Shown in pieces: positions 1-7,546 of a stretch of DNA of 17,215 bases (within the stretch, counting starts at the first letter, position 1; each line of letters starts with the position of its first letter). This DNA is from Candidatus Atribacteria bacterium 1244-E10-H5-B2 (GTDB taxonomy: Bacteria; Atribacterota; JS1; SB-45; 34-128): assembly GCA_003575245.1 (NCBI GenBank), contig NMQN01000835.1:1-17215 (forward strand). The letters run 5' to 3'. Under the pieces are notes generated by a model. It was not told where the DNA came from, did no database searches, and worked only from the letters and a program-made list of their open reading frames with translations. The position numbers and the translations under genes were made by a program.

Positions 1-23
1 ACATATATGGCATTTCATTAATC
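1..23. repeat. Left arm of a 23-bp perfect inverted repeat
   Basis: The first 23 bases are the exact reverse complement of 308-330. The match stops at base 24 on the inner side. On the outer side it cannot be followed because the window begins here, so the repeat may be longer. The arms enclose 284 bases. The right arm is inside a reading frame; read on the minus strand, the left arm gives the same residues (RLMKCHIC), so this is a coding piece present in both orientations. Confidence 0.9.
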
Positions 24-153
24 TGATCGCAGGGGCTGTGCGAAATTTTAAGTTTTGTGCACCACATCAAGTTTTTTTGGTTTTACGAAAGTCAGTGCCC
101 TGCAAGCCTCCGGTAGGTTATGCAAATCGTTATGCAGAGAAACTAAAAACAAT

Positions 154-330
154 ATGAACGATCAGGCACTAAAAGATATACACTTGTATGATGAGCTGCT
201 TACAGCATTTAAACTAATTGAAATTGGATTTGGAGAATTTCAAAATCTTGACTTGGCAAATGATTTTTACCACCTCCCATTTCAGTTGGTATCAAGTGGT
301 TTTGAACGATTAATGAAATGCCATATATGT
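154..330 (+). pseudogene. 5' remnant of an unknown small gene
   Basis: An ATG at 154 opens a protein-like stretch starting [16 protein letters not shown], followed by an amphipathic, Phe/Leu-rich helix-like part ending around [11 protein letters not shown]. The frame stays open to 510. After about residue 62 it becomes low-complexity Phe/Leu/Tyr sequence, and from 370 it is antisense to the end of the restriction enzyme gene. I therefore read it as a gene cut off near 330-340. The frame is also open upstream to a TTG at 55, but those residues look unstructured and no good ribosome binding site is seen at either start. I do not recognise the family. Because the inverted repeat falls inside it, the missing 3' part may lie on the minus strand left of this window. 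Confidence 0.45.
308..330. repeat. Right arm of the 23-bp inverted repeat
   Basis: Perfect inverted copy of 1-23. It lies in the small truncated gene starting at 154, where it encodes (R)LMKCHIC. See the left arm for the geometry. Confidence 0.9.
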
Positions 331-369
331 TTTGGGTATGTGTTGTTTTACTTTTTGTATTTTCCTATG

Positions 370-3300
370 TTAAAAATTAATAAGTTCTTTTTCTATTTCA
401 GGATAAATTTCATCTATATTCTCTTGAATTTCTATAGTTTTACTCAAAGCCGTCACGATACGGCAATAACGCGGGGCGTCGTCCATCATTCTGCTTTTCC
501 GGTCTTTTAAATATTTTTGCAACACCTGATAACCGCCAATATGATAGTTCCATACTTCCGGCGCGATGCCTTCAAAATATTTGTCTTTATTGATATAAAT
601 CCGCTTTTCATATTCTTCATAAATAATTTTTTCAATCCGGTCGTTATTGCTGTTACCCTGATATTTGGCGATAGGCGTATCGAGCGCCGTGCTTTTCAGC
701 AGGTGCAGATCAGCCAGTTTTTTGCCGAATTTTACCATTTCTTTGAACAAGCTATAATCAACGGTAAACGGCACACGCGGAAAATCAATCCTTAAAAAAT
801 CGGCGTAGGTTTCGCGGTAAATGTTGCTGTAAAACACGCCGTAGATGTAATAGAGTATGTCCTCCGGCGTAAGTTTCTTTTGATAAACGGATTCAAGTTT
901 TTCAAAAAAGGTCGGCGGAATATTCGGCTCTTTTTCGGTTTGATGTTGGTTTAAGAGGTCTTTTATATTTACATCGGGATACAAATATAAAGGGAAAAAA
1001 TAGTTAATATCATATGCACTAACTGTCTTATGACCGATTATATTTTCAGTGATAAAAGCACCGGGCTCCTCTTTGAATTGTCGTGGTGTAATTAATCCAA
1101 CATTTTCTTGCAGCATATGGCGCATGGTATCATAAATAGGTCTCTCAATAACCCATTTAGAATAATAGATATACCTGACATCAAAAGGACGATACGTAAT
1201 TAACTTAAAATAATCTTGCCAATTATCATCTTTTGCTAACTCTTTTCTGAATTTATCAAGTTTAAATGTAGATGTATCTTTAAGTTTAAATGCTTCAGCT
1301 ATTAAAATATTGTCTATCTTTAAATCAAGGAATTGCCGAATTCTGTTTTTTAGAGTATTTTTATCAAAGTCAATTGCAAATTTATCTCTTGCTGTAACGA
1401 TACCAACATTATTTACAGGAAATATTTCTGTAATTTTTTCCCATTTTAAATATTGTTGAATCTTTGATGTATTTCGCGGAATAAAAAAATACCAGGGCGA
1501 AGCTGGTTTTATCTCGTGATAATTCTTTTCATTAAATTGGTTTTGATCCAGCCATTCGTATTTTTCTTCTCTTAATCCATATTTATCCAAGTGAAATACT
1601 TTCGGCTCTTTGGCTTTTTTGTTTTTGATAAACAGAGCAATGGCCACTCCTTGCCGAATATCAAACACATTCTCATCCTTGCCACCTGCGGGGGTTGTTT
1701 CTTTTTTAAGACTATTACCGTGCAAATCAAGAATATAAATCTCATCAAAGGTTTTCATCAAACTCTGACGCATGCCGCGAAAAGTGGGGTTATCCAGATA
1801 ACTGTGATTGGTAATCATGCCCACAATGCCATAACCGGATGTTTGAATTTTCCACTGGGCAAAGCGCAGAAATTTTACATAATCATCCTGCAGCCATAAT
1901 TTTTTCTCACCAAGCGGTTGACCGTCTACTTTATAATAACTTTGCGTGCCGTCAATATCTTCTTTTAATAATCGTTCAGTCCATTCATTAATATTGGCAG
2001 AAATGCCGCTGTAAGGCGGATTGCCGAGAATCACCAGCACCGGCTGTTCCTTTTTGACTCTACCCGCCAGATGACTTTCTTCGCTTAAAGAACTTAATCC
2101 CGGAATGGCAACCTGTTTGATTTCTTCCATTTCCAGGGTATTGGTCAGATAGAGTTTAAAGCGTTCATCATTAGCCATCTTGTAACCGAGTTCATCGAAA
2201 ATAAAACCCATCTTTAAATGACCAATGGCATAAGGTGCCATCATCAGTTCAAAAGCGTAAAAATTGGCAAGAATGTGTTTACTGATCCAGCGGTGCAAGC
2301 CGCCTTCGCCGTATTTTTCCTTAAATTCACTGGCAGCCAAACGAATGGCTTCAGCAGGAAATGTTAATGTGCCGCCAGCTGGATCAAGTAATTTAACTTC
2401 TTCACTAGCAAAACCATCCGCCAAACCAAAATGCGATTTTAATATAGAATGAATGGAACGAGCGATATAACCGACTACTGCTTCCGGTGTGTAATATACA
2501 CCACGCCGTTCACGGATTCCTGGATCGTAGGTTGCTAAAAAGGTTTCATAAAAATGAATAATTGGGTCTCTGCCTTTTCCTGTGTGGTAATATTCATGAA
2601 GTATTTTATTGACTTCCGTTACGTGTAATATTTCAGCAATATCTTCGACAATAATTTGTAATGATTTGGGCGGTTCTTCTAAAGAGATAAATCGGAATAC
2701 ATCACGCAGGATACCGATAGTATGTGGGATATAATCAAAAGCCAATCTACGGTTAAATTCACCGTCAGCCCTAGTCCGGGCAGCAAAAAGACCGTAAGTA
2801 ATTGTTTGAGCATAAAGATCGGCAAATTGTTTTTCAGTTATTGTTCCAATCAGATATTTTTTAAAGGCTTCATAAAAACCAACAATCTGTTTATGACCTT
2901 TGCTGTCATTTTCTTCCATCTCTACGGCAATGACTTCGTCGCGCAGGAAACGGGTGCGTTTCGCTAACTCAATAGCGAGTGAACGGGCGGTTCTGACTTT
3001 TGGTTGAGAAAAAGAAAAGAATAATTCAAACAGTTCTACTAGTTTAGCGGCATTTTCGACCGGCGGCACGATTTGCAATCGTTTTGCTATAAGCGGACGC
3101 CCAATCGTTGTCTGTGCGATACACTGACCATCCCGGTATAGCCGGAATTCGTAAAAATTGGTCAGAATAACATTTGGGAACGTGGAACAATAACGTTCCA
3201 ATTGTTCCGTGTCTTCGATATAGTCCAGATTGGCAACGGAAGGATCTTTGGCTTCGATGTAACCGGTGATATGATTCTTGCCGTCCCAAATACGAAAATC

Positions 3301-3480
3301 TGGGTTTCCGGCTTCGGTCTTTTTAGGAAGAATGGTGATATCAATATTTTTTATTTTTTGAATTTCGGCAAATTGCTTTATTAACTCATCAAGATGTTTG
3401 TAATAACTTTCTTCCCGCGCATCGCCGCGTAGGGAAGCACCGGTGAGATTTTTTAGGTATTGTTCTAATATTTCCTTCAC
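370..3480 (-). CDS. Single-chain restriction-modification enzyme, type IIG / ISP-like
   Basis: A 1036-residue protein that should bind one DNA site and both methylate adenine and cut DNA. Seen in the sequence: an N-terminal PD-(D/E)xK nuclease signature (D61, then E76-A-K78 in GYIEAKDP); a helical coupler at about 150-320; an N6-adenine methyltransferase with motif I at 364-375 (DPAGGTLTF) and catalytic motif IV NPPY at 487-490; and a C-terminal specificity part at about 660-1000. The last third, with [25 protein letters not shown] around 878-902, resembles the type ISP specificity domain (LlaGI/LlaBIII relatives). No helicase lies between nuclease and methyltransferase, so it cannot be a full ISP translocase and type IIG is the better label. 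The start is GTG, with AAGGA 11 bases upstream in a hairpin loop. No separate methylase, specificity or restriction subunit is nearby, as expected for a self-contained enzyme. Motif I is unusual (TLT in place of the usual TGT). Activity is inferred. Confidence 0.85.
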   Translation of the reverse strand: MKEILEQYLKNLTGASLRGDAREESYYKHLDELIKQFAEIQKIKNIDITILPKKTEAGNPDFRIWDGKNHITGYIEAKDPSVANLDYIEDTEQLERYCSTFPNVILTNFYEFRLYRDGQCIAQTTIGRPLIAKRLQIVPPVENAAKLVELFELFFSFSQPKVRTARSLAIELAKRTRFLRDEVIAVEMEENDSKGHKQIVGFYEAFKKYLIGTITEKQFADLYAQTITYGLFAARTRADGEFNRRLAFDYIPHTIGILRDVFRFISLEEPPKSLQIIVEDIAEILHVTEVNKILHEYYHTGKGRDPIIHFYETFLATYDPGIRERRGVYYTPEAVVGYIARSIHSILKSHFGLADGFASEEVKLLDPAGGTLTFPAEAIRLAASEFKEKYGEGGLHRWISKHILANFYAFELMMAPYAIGHLKMGFIFDELGYKMANDERFKLYLTNTLEMEEIKQVAIPGLSSLSEESHLAGRVKKEQPVLVILGNPPYSGISANINEWTERLLKEDIDGTQSYYKVDGQPLGEKKLWLQDDYVKFLRFAQWKIQTSGYGIVGMITNHSYLDNPTFRGMRQSLMKTFDEIYILDLHGNSLKKETTPAGGKDENVFDIRQGVAIALFIKNKKAKEPKVFHLDKYGLREEKYEWLDQNQFNEKNYHEIKPASPWYFFIPRNTSKIQQYLKWEKITEIFPVNNVGIVTARDKFAIDFDKNTLKNRIRQFLDLKIDNILIAEAFKLKDTSTFKLDKFRKELAKDDNWQDYFKLITYRPFDVRYIYYSKWVIERPIYDTMRHMLQENVGLITPRQFKEEPGAFITENIIGHKTVSAYDINYFFPLYLYPDVNIKDLLNQHQTEKEPNIPPTFFEKLESVYQKKLTPEDILYYIYGVFYSNIYRETYADFLRIDFPRVPFTVDYSLFKEMVKFGKKLADLHLLKSTALDTPIAKYQGNSNNDRIEKIIYEEYEKRIYINKDKYFEGIAPEVWNYHIGGYQVLQKYLKDRKSRMMDDAPRYCRIVTALSKTIEIQENIDEIYPEIEKELINF

Positions 3481-3481
3481 T

Positions 3482-3503
3482 GTAAAAAGATTCCTTTTTT
3501 TAC
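3482..3503 (-). promoter_or_regulatory. Leader hairpin exposing the ribosome binding site of the restriction enzyme gene
   Basis: A 7-bp perfect inverted repeat (3482-3488 with 3497-3503, GTAAAAA/TTTTTAC) lies directly before the GTG start. The candidate Shine-Dalgarno AAGGA falls in or beside its loop. The pairs are mostly A-U, so the hairpin is weak. It could tune translation of a potentially toxic nuclease, but this is inference only. Confidence 0.3.
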
Positions 3504-3602
3504 TGAGATTAATATATCATTACTGAAAATACCATAATAATTACTAATAGACGCATTACTACGTTTATGCTACCAAAATGGAATAATATCCGCAAGGTAT
3601 CC

Positions 3603-3627
3603 TCTGCCCATCATGTCATCAGAAAAG
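3603..3627. repeat. 25-bp direct repeat, copy 1
   Basis: Matches 4078-4102 with a single T/C difference; both contain TCTGCCCATCATG. The two copies bracket the segment that holds the nucleotidyltransferase remnant and the truncated cca copy. Confidence 0.85.
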
Positions 3628-3696
3628 GGTTGTGGAATTTGGAAAATAGCTGTGCAGTAATGTATTGAAGAATATACTCCATAGGCACTTTGTGCT

Positions 3697-3780
3697 TTAT
3701 GAAATTTTTTTGCCTGTCCTAATAATTTCACAAGCAAAGGGGTTGGAATCGTTGAAGTCTTTAACTTCAAAAGGATGTTC
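3697..3780 (-). pseudogene. C-terminal remnant of a probable minimal nucleotidyltransferase (MNT) domain protein
   Basis: In the minus frame ending at TAA 3697-3699 the last residues read EHPFEVKDFNDSNPF followed by ACEIIRTGKKIS. This resembles the tail of MNT-type nucleotidyltransferases, where a V-D-hydrophobic strand is followed by a helix and a final R-x-G (for example the antitoxin half of HEPN-MNT pairs). The rest of the gene is missing: immediately upstream the sequence is the truncated cca copy, in another frame. A second minus-strand frame over the same place (66 residues, 3570-3770) has no recognisable features. The call rests on a 27-residue match by eye and could be wrong. Confidence 0.3.
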
Positions 3781-4048
3781 TAGCTCAAAACCTTCATTAA
3801 CCTCTTTAAGTTGCAAATTTCATCTTCCCTGCTTGAGATTTTGCCATCCAGTTTCATTTCAAAAAGCTTTCCCAGAACATCTCTGAACTTCTCCGACGGT
3901 CTGTAGCCCATATCTTTTAATGTCTCACCATTAACCTCCAGGCGCAATCCGGAAAGCTCGGCCAGGTATTTTTTAATATTTTTATAATACACGCTACCCC
4001 AGCTGCAGGCAATAACCTGAAGTTCCGGAGAAATCCCGCTTACCATAT
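3779..4048. repeat. 270-bp direct repeat, copy A (cca 3' end)
   Basis: Aligned to 4953-5222 at a constant offset of 1174 with no gaps. I count 19 mismatches in 270 (about 93% identity). Flanks on the left share nothing; on the right, weaker similarity continues past an 8-bp insertion. Confidence 0.9.
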
Positions 4049-4069
4049 TACCATATAGTAAAGCAAGGA
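3780..4069 (-). pseudogene. Truncated, frameshifted copy of the cca C-terminal region
   Basis: The encoded tail (from ISPELQVIACSWGSVYYKN to the TAG at 3780-3782) repeats the last 85 residues of the intact nucleotidyltransferase at 4954-7521 with 8 substitutions, mostly conservative. At 4041-4056 the copy carries TACCATAT twice in tandem, where the intact gene has it once. This adds 8 bases and shifts the frame. Upstream of the shift the other frame still reads SLLYYMV, matching SILYYMV in the intact gene, so homology continues to about 4069. The apparent ATG-started 98-residue reading frame (from 4076) is thus an artefact of the shift. It lacks every catalytic part and has no clear ribosome binding site, so it is a relic rather than a small gene. 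Confidence 0.85.
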
Positions 4070-4077
4070 AAGACATT

Positions 4078-4102
4078 TCTGCCCATCATGCCATCAGAAA
4101 AG
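4078..4102. repeat. 25-bp direct repeat, copy 2
   Basis: Same orientation as 3603-3627 with 24 of 25 bases identical. It begins within about 10 bases of where homology between the truncated cca copy and the intact cca gene fades, so it may mark a recombination breakpoint. Confidence 0.85.
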
Positions 4103-4111
4103 AACTGAAAA

Positions 4112-4143
4112 TTGACGCTACCATTTATTTATGGTATTATAAT
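4112..4143 (+). promoter_or_regulatory. Promoter of the lipoprotein gene with an embedded dyad
   Basis: TTGACG (4112-4117) and TATTAT (4135-4140) are separated by 17 bases; an overlapping TATAAT begins at 4138. A perfect 6-bp dyad, TACCAT (4119-4124) and ATGGTA (4131-4136), fills the spacer, where a repressor or activator could act. The predicted leader is about 110 bases. Confidence 0.55.
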
Positions 4144-4260
4144 TTAGTACTTTGAGTATTAGGTAAATTCGGTAATAACTGAAATTTATAGACGAAAGAA
4201 TATATAAAAGTAACAGGTCTTTTTTTATTATTGAAGTATTTATCAAAAGGAGTGAGTAAG

Positions 4261-4710
4261 ATGGCAAGAAAAATATTTACTGTTATTGCTGTTTTGATGT
4301 TTATCCTGACGCTCTCGTCCTGTCAAAAAGGCGTATCCCAGCAGGAATATGACGGGCTGAAAGCCCAACTGGATACTGCAAATAGTGAGTTAACCTCATA
4401 TAAAGAAAGTGCTGAACAGGCGGAAGCGGATCTTTCAGATTTGAAGAACAATGTAGCAATTGCCAAGCAGTATATTGATATATTCTCAGCTATGATCAAC
4501 ATGTCCACCCCAGATTCCCCGGGCACAGATGTGGAAAAGATGGTTGCGATCACTACGATGGTGAATGATACCGGAAATCAGAAACTGATTGATGAATGGA
4601 GCAAGGTTATAAATGCTACGGGGAGCGATACTACGCAGAGCGATCAGGCCATGTTCAACGTCTTTTCAATGGTGTTGGAAGGTATAGATGAGAATACGTC
4701 CGACCTTTAA
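4261..4710 (+). CDS. Small lipoprotein with a coiled coil, unknown function
   Basis: A 149-residue protein. Residues 1-20 form a signal peptide (positive MARK, then a hydrophobic core) ending in the lipobox LSSC, with Cys21 as the lipid-attachment residue. It should be exported and anchored to the outer face of the cytoplasmic membrane, or to the outer membrane if there is one. Residues about 28-62 are rich in Gln, Glu, Leu and Ala with heptad spacing, suggesting a coiled coil. The rest is probably helical with no motif I recognise. The ATG is chosen over an upstream TTG (4231) because AAAGGAGTGAG sits 5-15 bases before it. It is the only plus-strand gene in a minus-strand stretch, has its own promoter, and lies between the two copies of the cca 3' end, so it may have arrived with the event that made them. 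Confidence 0.75.
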   Translation: MARKIFTVIAVLMFILTLSSCQKGVSQQEYDGLKAQLDTANSELTSYKESAEQAEADLSDLKNNVAIAKQYIDIFSAMINMSTPDSPGTDVEKMVAITTMVNDTGNQKLIDEWSKVINATGSDTTQSDQAMFNVFSMVLEGIDENTSDL

Positions 4711-4892
4711 TGTTTTTGTTTAATGTTTTTGAATACACCGGACTTATAACTTCCGTAGTTTAAGTCTACCAAAAAAAATGTTAAAATTATTATAAGGTTT
4801 AACCTAATTATATTACTGGGACAGATGCTTGATGATTTTTTGTCCTAAATACCCTGTTTTTTTATATTTATAATGCAAAAATATGAGTAAAT

Positions 4893-4926
4893 ACTTGCTT
4901 TATGCTTGTAGACGCCAAAAGCAAGT
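4893..4926 (-). terminator. Hairpin downstream of cca, possible terminator
   Basis: A perfect 9-bp inverted repeat (ACTTGCTTT at 4893-4901, AAAGCAAGT at 4918-4926) with a 16-base loop begins 27 bases past the cca stop. On the minus strand it is followed by a broken T-rich tract only, so termination may be weak. It also lies between the convergent lipoprotein and cca genes and might serve both. Confidence 0.4.
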
Positions 4927-4952
4927 TCTTATGAATCACTGGTAGCGGTATA

Positions 4953-5222
4953 TCTAGCTTGAAACCTTCATTATTTTTTTTAAGTTGTAAATTTCATCTT
5001 CCCTGCTTGATATTTTGCCATCCAGCTTCATTTCAAAAATCTTTCCCAGAACATCTCTGAACTTCTCCGACGGCCGGTAGCCCATATCTTTCAATGTCTC
5101 ACCATTAACCTCCAGGCGCAATCCGGAAATCTCGGTCAGGTATTTTTTAATATTTTTATAATATACACTACCCCAGCTGCATGCAATAACCTGAAGTTCC
5201 GGAGAAATCCTGCTTACCATAT
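4953..5222. repeat. 270-bp direct repeat, copy B (cca 3' end, intact gene)
   Basis: This is the end of the intact cca gene, in the same orientation as copy A. The lipoprotein gene and its promoter lie between the copies. Confidence 0.9.
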
Positions 5223-7521
5223 AATAAAGAATGGAATTCCTTTTGACTGTGTTTTTAAGACTTTTTTTGACCTCGTTCCACTTATTATATGTTTCCAGTA
5301 TAATATTTAAATCCTTTTTTCTGACCTTCATCTCAAAGCACCATCTTTTGATTTCACCAGGTTTAATTCCCTGCAGCAAAATAATGAAAAGCAGTCTCCA
5401 TTTTTTTATTTCTTTACCATCTTTCTTATAAAAATCTTTTAGCTCCACGTAATACTTTAAAATCTTCCTTAGCTGCTTTATAAATTTTGCATCTGCCTTC
5501 ACTTTTATCCCTATTTCCTTTAATGCACCTAATTCGCCCAGCCTCCTGATTGCTTCCAGCGGGTTCTTCTCATTAAAAATGTAAATAAGTTCATCTCGTA
5601 TCCTTACTCCATTCAGCTTTGAAACTATATTCATATCTATGGTGGTCCTGGCTAATTTTTCAGTCTGGCCATCCATTTTAAACCCAAGTCTCTTCTCAAA
5701 CCTCACCGCCCTGAAAATTCTGGTGGGATCCTCTATAAAACTCATCTTATGCAAAACTTTAATTTTTTTATTTTTTAAATCTTCTCTGCCGCCAAAGAAA
5801 TCGAGAATTTCACCAAGATTTTTCTTGCTTAAAGATATGGCCATAGCATTTATAGTAAAATCCCTTCTGGAAAGGTCCTGTTTTATATTTCCCAATTCCA
5901 CAGTGGGAAGAGCTGCCGGACTTTTATAATACTCTACTCTTGCTGTGGCTATATCTATATGCTGTCCGTCATCAAGTACAAGAATAGAAGTTCCGAATTT
6001 TTGATGGGATTCAAACCTGCAATTAAATCTTTTGGAAAGTTCTCTGCCAAATCTTATTCCATCACCCTCCACCACAATATCTATATCGAAATTCGGTATC
6101 CTGAGCAGTGCATCCCTTACTATTCCTCCTACAAGATAAGTATTATATTTTAAAACTCTTGCTGCACTGGAAATGACCTTTAATACCTTTTTTACTTTAC
6201 CCGGGAAAAGCTCTAATAAATTTTCATAACTGCGGCCATGCAGAAATCTTAATATATCTTTTCGGGTAACTATACCTATAATTTTTTTCTTGTCTGTAAT
6301 AGGTATCCTGCCAATACCATTTTCTATCATTAGGTCCTGTATTTCGCCAATACTGGTATTGGGACCGGCCCTAACAATGCTGTGTGAGCGGAAACCTTTT
6401 ACCGGGGCATGAGATAAGCCGTGCCCAATGGCCTTATCTATATCTTTTCTGGTTATTATTCCCACAAGATTATTATCTTTATCTACAATAGGTATCCCTG
6501 AATGACCATATTTTTTTAAAATTTCATCAACCCCGGATATGCTTACATTTTCCTTTACCACCTTTACCGGGTAAGACATTATATTTTTTGCCATTATTGG
6601 TTTTCTTATATTTTTCTTGAGAGAATAATGCAACTTGCTTTCTATATCCTCGAAACTCATATCACTTATTACAGCAGAAGCTGCCTGGGGATGACCTCCG
6701 CCTCCAACAATTTTAAGTATTTCAGATACATCCACATCTTTATCATCACTTCTTGCAACCAGATATATTTTCTTCTTCATTTTAGCCCAGCATATTGTTA
6801 TGCTTACATCTTCAATCTGGGATAACTTCCTGGTCAGTACTGAGAGCCCTTCAATAAATTTTGGCATCTCTGCCTGGGAAAGCAAGATTTCTGTTTCACT
6901 AATCTTTACCTTTTTGCAGTTCATTATCAGCTTTTCCAAAAGCTTGTGCTGTTCTTCCGAAAGGGAAAGATTTAAAAATTTTAACACCACAAACAAGTCA
7001 GATTCTTTCTTCATAAGAAAAGAGGCTGCCTCCAGATCCTTAGGGGTGGTACCGGGATAAGTAAATGAGCCTGTGTCCTCATAAATTCCAAGGGTAAACA
7101 GGGTAGCATCAAGCGGAGAAATAGAGATTTTTTTTCTTTTTATGATATTTACCAGAATCGTTGTAGTAGCTCCAACTTCCCTGGAATAATCATAAGTTGC
7201 TTTCGTATCTTCAGATGATCTATGATGATGATCATAGACTACAACTTCAACATTTTTATTATTTAATGCTTCTTTTGCCGGGCCAAGCCTTGAAGCAATT
7301 TTAGTATCTATTATAACAACTCTTTTTACTCTTGAAAAATCAATTTCCTTTGGATCCATAAGAGGTGGAAGCTCGTCTTCATAAAGAGTAATAAATTTTC
7401 TTACGTTTTGATTTATAGCAGTAGGTAATACAATTTGAGCCTGCGGGTATATTCTCTTTGCCGCTACCATTCCGGCAAAAGAATCAAAGTCAGAACTTAG
7501 ATGGGTTGTAATTATTTCCAT
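4954..7521 (-). CDS. cca: tRNA nucleotidyltransferase (CCA or A-adding) with N-terminal DHH and CBS domains
   Basis: An 855-residue protein that should add CMP/AMP to tRNA 3' ends. Residues 1-300 are a DHH-type phosphoesterase (DFDS at 11-14, D72, DHHH at 97-100) with a DHHA1 part (GGGGHPQAAS at 273-282). Two CBS repeats follow (about 313-370 and 376-430), which in other proteins bind adenine nucleotides. The class II nucleotidyltransferase head has LVGGIVRDALL (463-473), catalytic DxD at D479/D481, RRDFT (552-556) and the amino-acid base-selecting EDxxR at E597/D598/R601. The tail is helical. Proteins of this plan are known in Aquifex, cyanobacteria and others, where some add only A and a second enzyme adds CC. 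Which activity this one has cannot be read here. No strong Shine-Dalgarno precedes the ATG. The nitroreductase gene ends 25 bases upstream, so the two are probably cotranscribed. Its 3' end is duplicated at 3779-4069. Confidence 0.9.
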   Translation of the reverse strand: MEIITTHLSSDFDSFAGMVAAKRIYPQAQIVLPTAINQNVRKFITLYEDELPPLMDPKEIDFSRVKRVVIIDTKIASRLGPAKEALNNKNVEVVVYDHHHRSSEDTKATYDYSREVGATTTILVNIIKRKKISISPLDATLFTLGIYEDTGSFTYPGTTPKDLEAASFLMKKESDLFVVLKFLNLSLSEEQHKLLEKLIMNCKKVKISETEILLSQAEMPKFIEGLSVLTRKLSQIEDVSITICWAKMKKKIYLVARSDDKDVDVSEILKIVGGGGHPQAASAVISDMSFEDIESKLHYSLKKNIRKPIMAKNIMSYPVKVVKENVSISGVDEILKKYGHSGIPIVDKDNNLVGIITRKDIDKAIGHGLSHAPVKGFRSHSIVRAGPNTSIGEIQDLMIENGIGRIPITDKKKIIGIVTRKDILRFLHGRSYENLLELFPGKVKKVLKVISSAARVLKYNTYLVGGIVRDALLRIPNFDIDIVVEGDGIRFGRELSKRFNCRFESHQKFGTSILVLDDGQHIDIATARVEYYKSPAALPTVELGNIKQDLSRRDFTINAMAISLSKKNLGEILDFFGGREDLKNKKIKVLHKMSFIEDPTRIFRAVRFEKRLGFKMDGQTEKLARTTIDMNIVSKLNGVRIRDELIYIFNEKNPLEAIRRLGELGALKEIGIKVKADAKFIKQLRKILKYYVELKDFYKKDGKEIKKWRLLFIILLQGIKPGEIKRWCFEMKVRKKDLNIILETYNKWNEVKKSLKNTVKRNSILYYMVSRISPELQVIACSWGSVYYKNIKKYLTEISGLRLEVNGETLKDMGYRPSEKFRDVLGKIFEMKLDGKISSREDEIYNLKKIMKVSS

Positions 7522-7546
7522 AAAATTTTTGCGTATAAGCTTTTTA

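Noticed and set aside
29..105. GC-rich foldback (GCAGGGGC with GCCCTGC) as an RNA gene or attC-like site
   Set aside because: The arms need a bulge, the spacer is long, and no integron core sites or RNA family features were found.
55..510. A 151-codon plus-strand frame starting with TTG
   Set aside because: Only 154 to about 330 looks like protein. The start lacks a ribosome binding site and the end is antisense to the restriction enzyme gene; kept only as a remnant.
3570..3770. 66-residue minus-strand frame
   Set aside because: No motif and no ribosome binding site. It overlaps a better match in another frame and one of the 25-bp repeats.
3780..4076. 98-residue protein of its own
   Set aside because: It is the frameshifted copy of the cca C-terminus. 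Its first residues come from the wrong frame.
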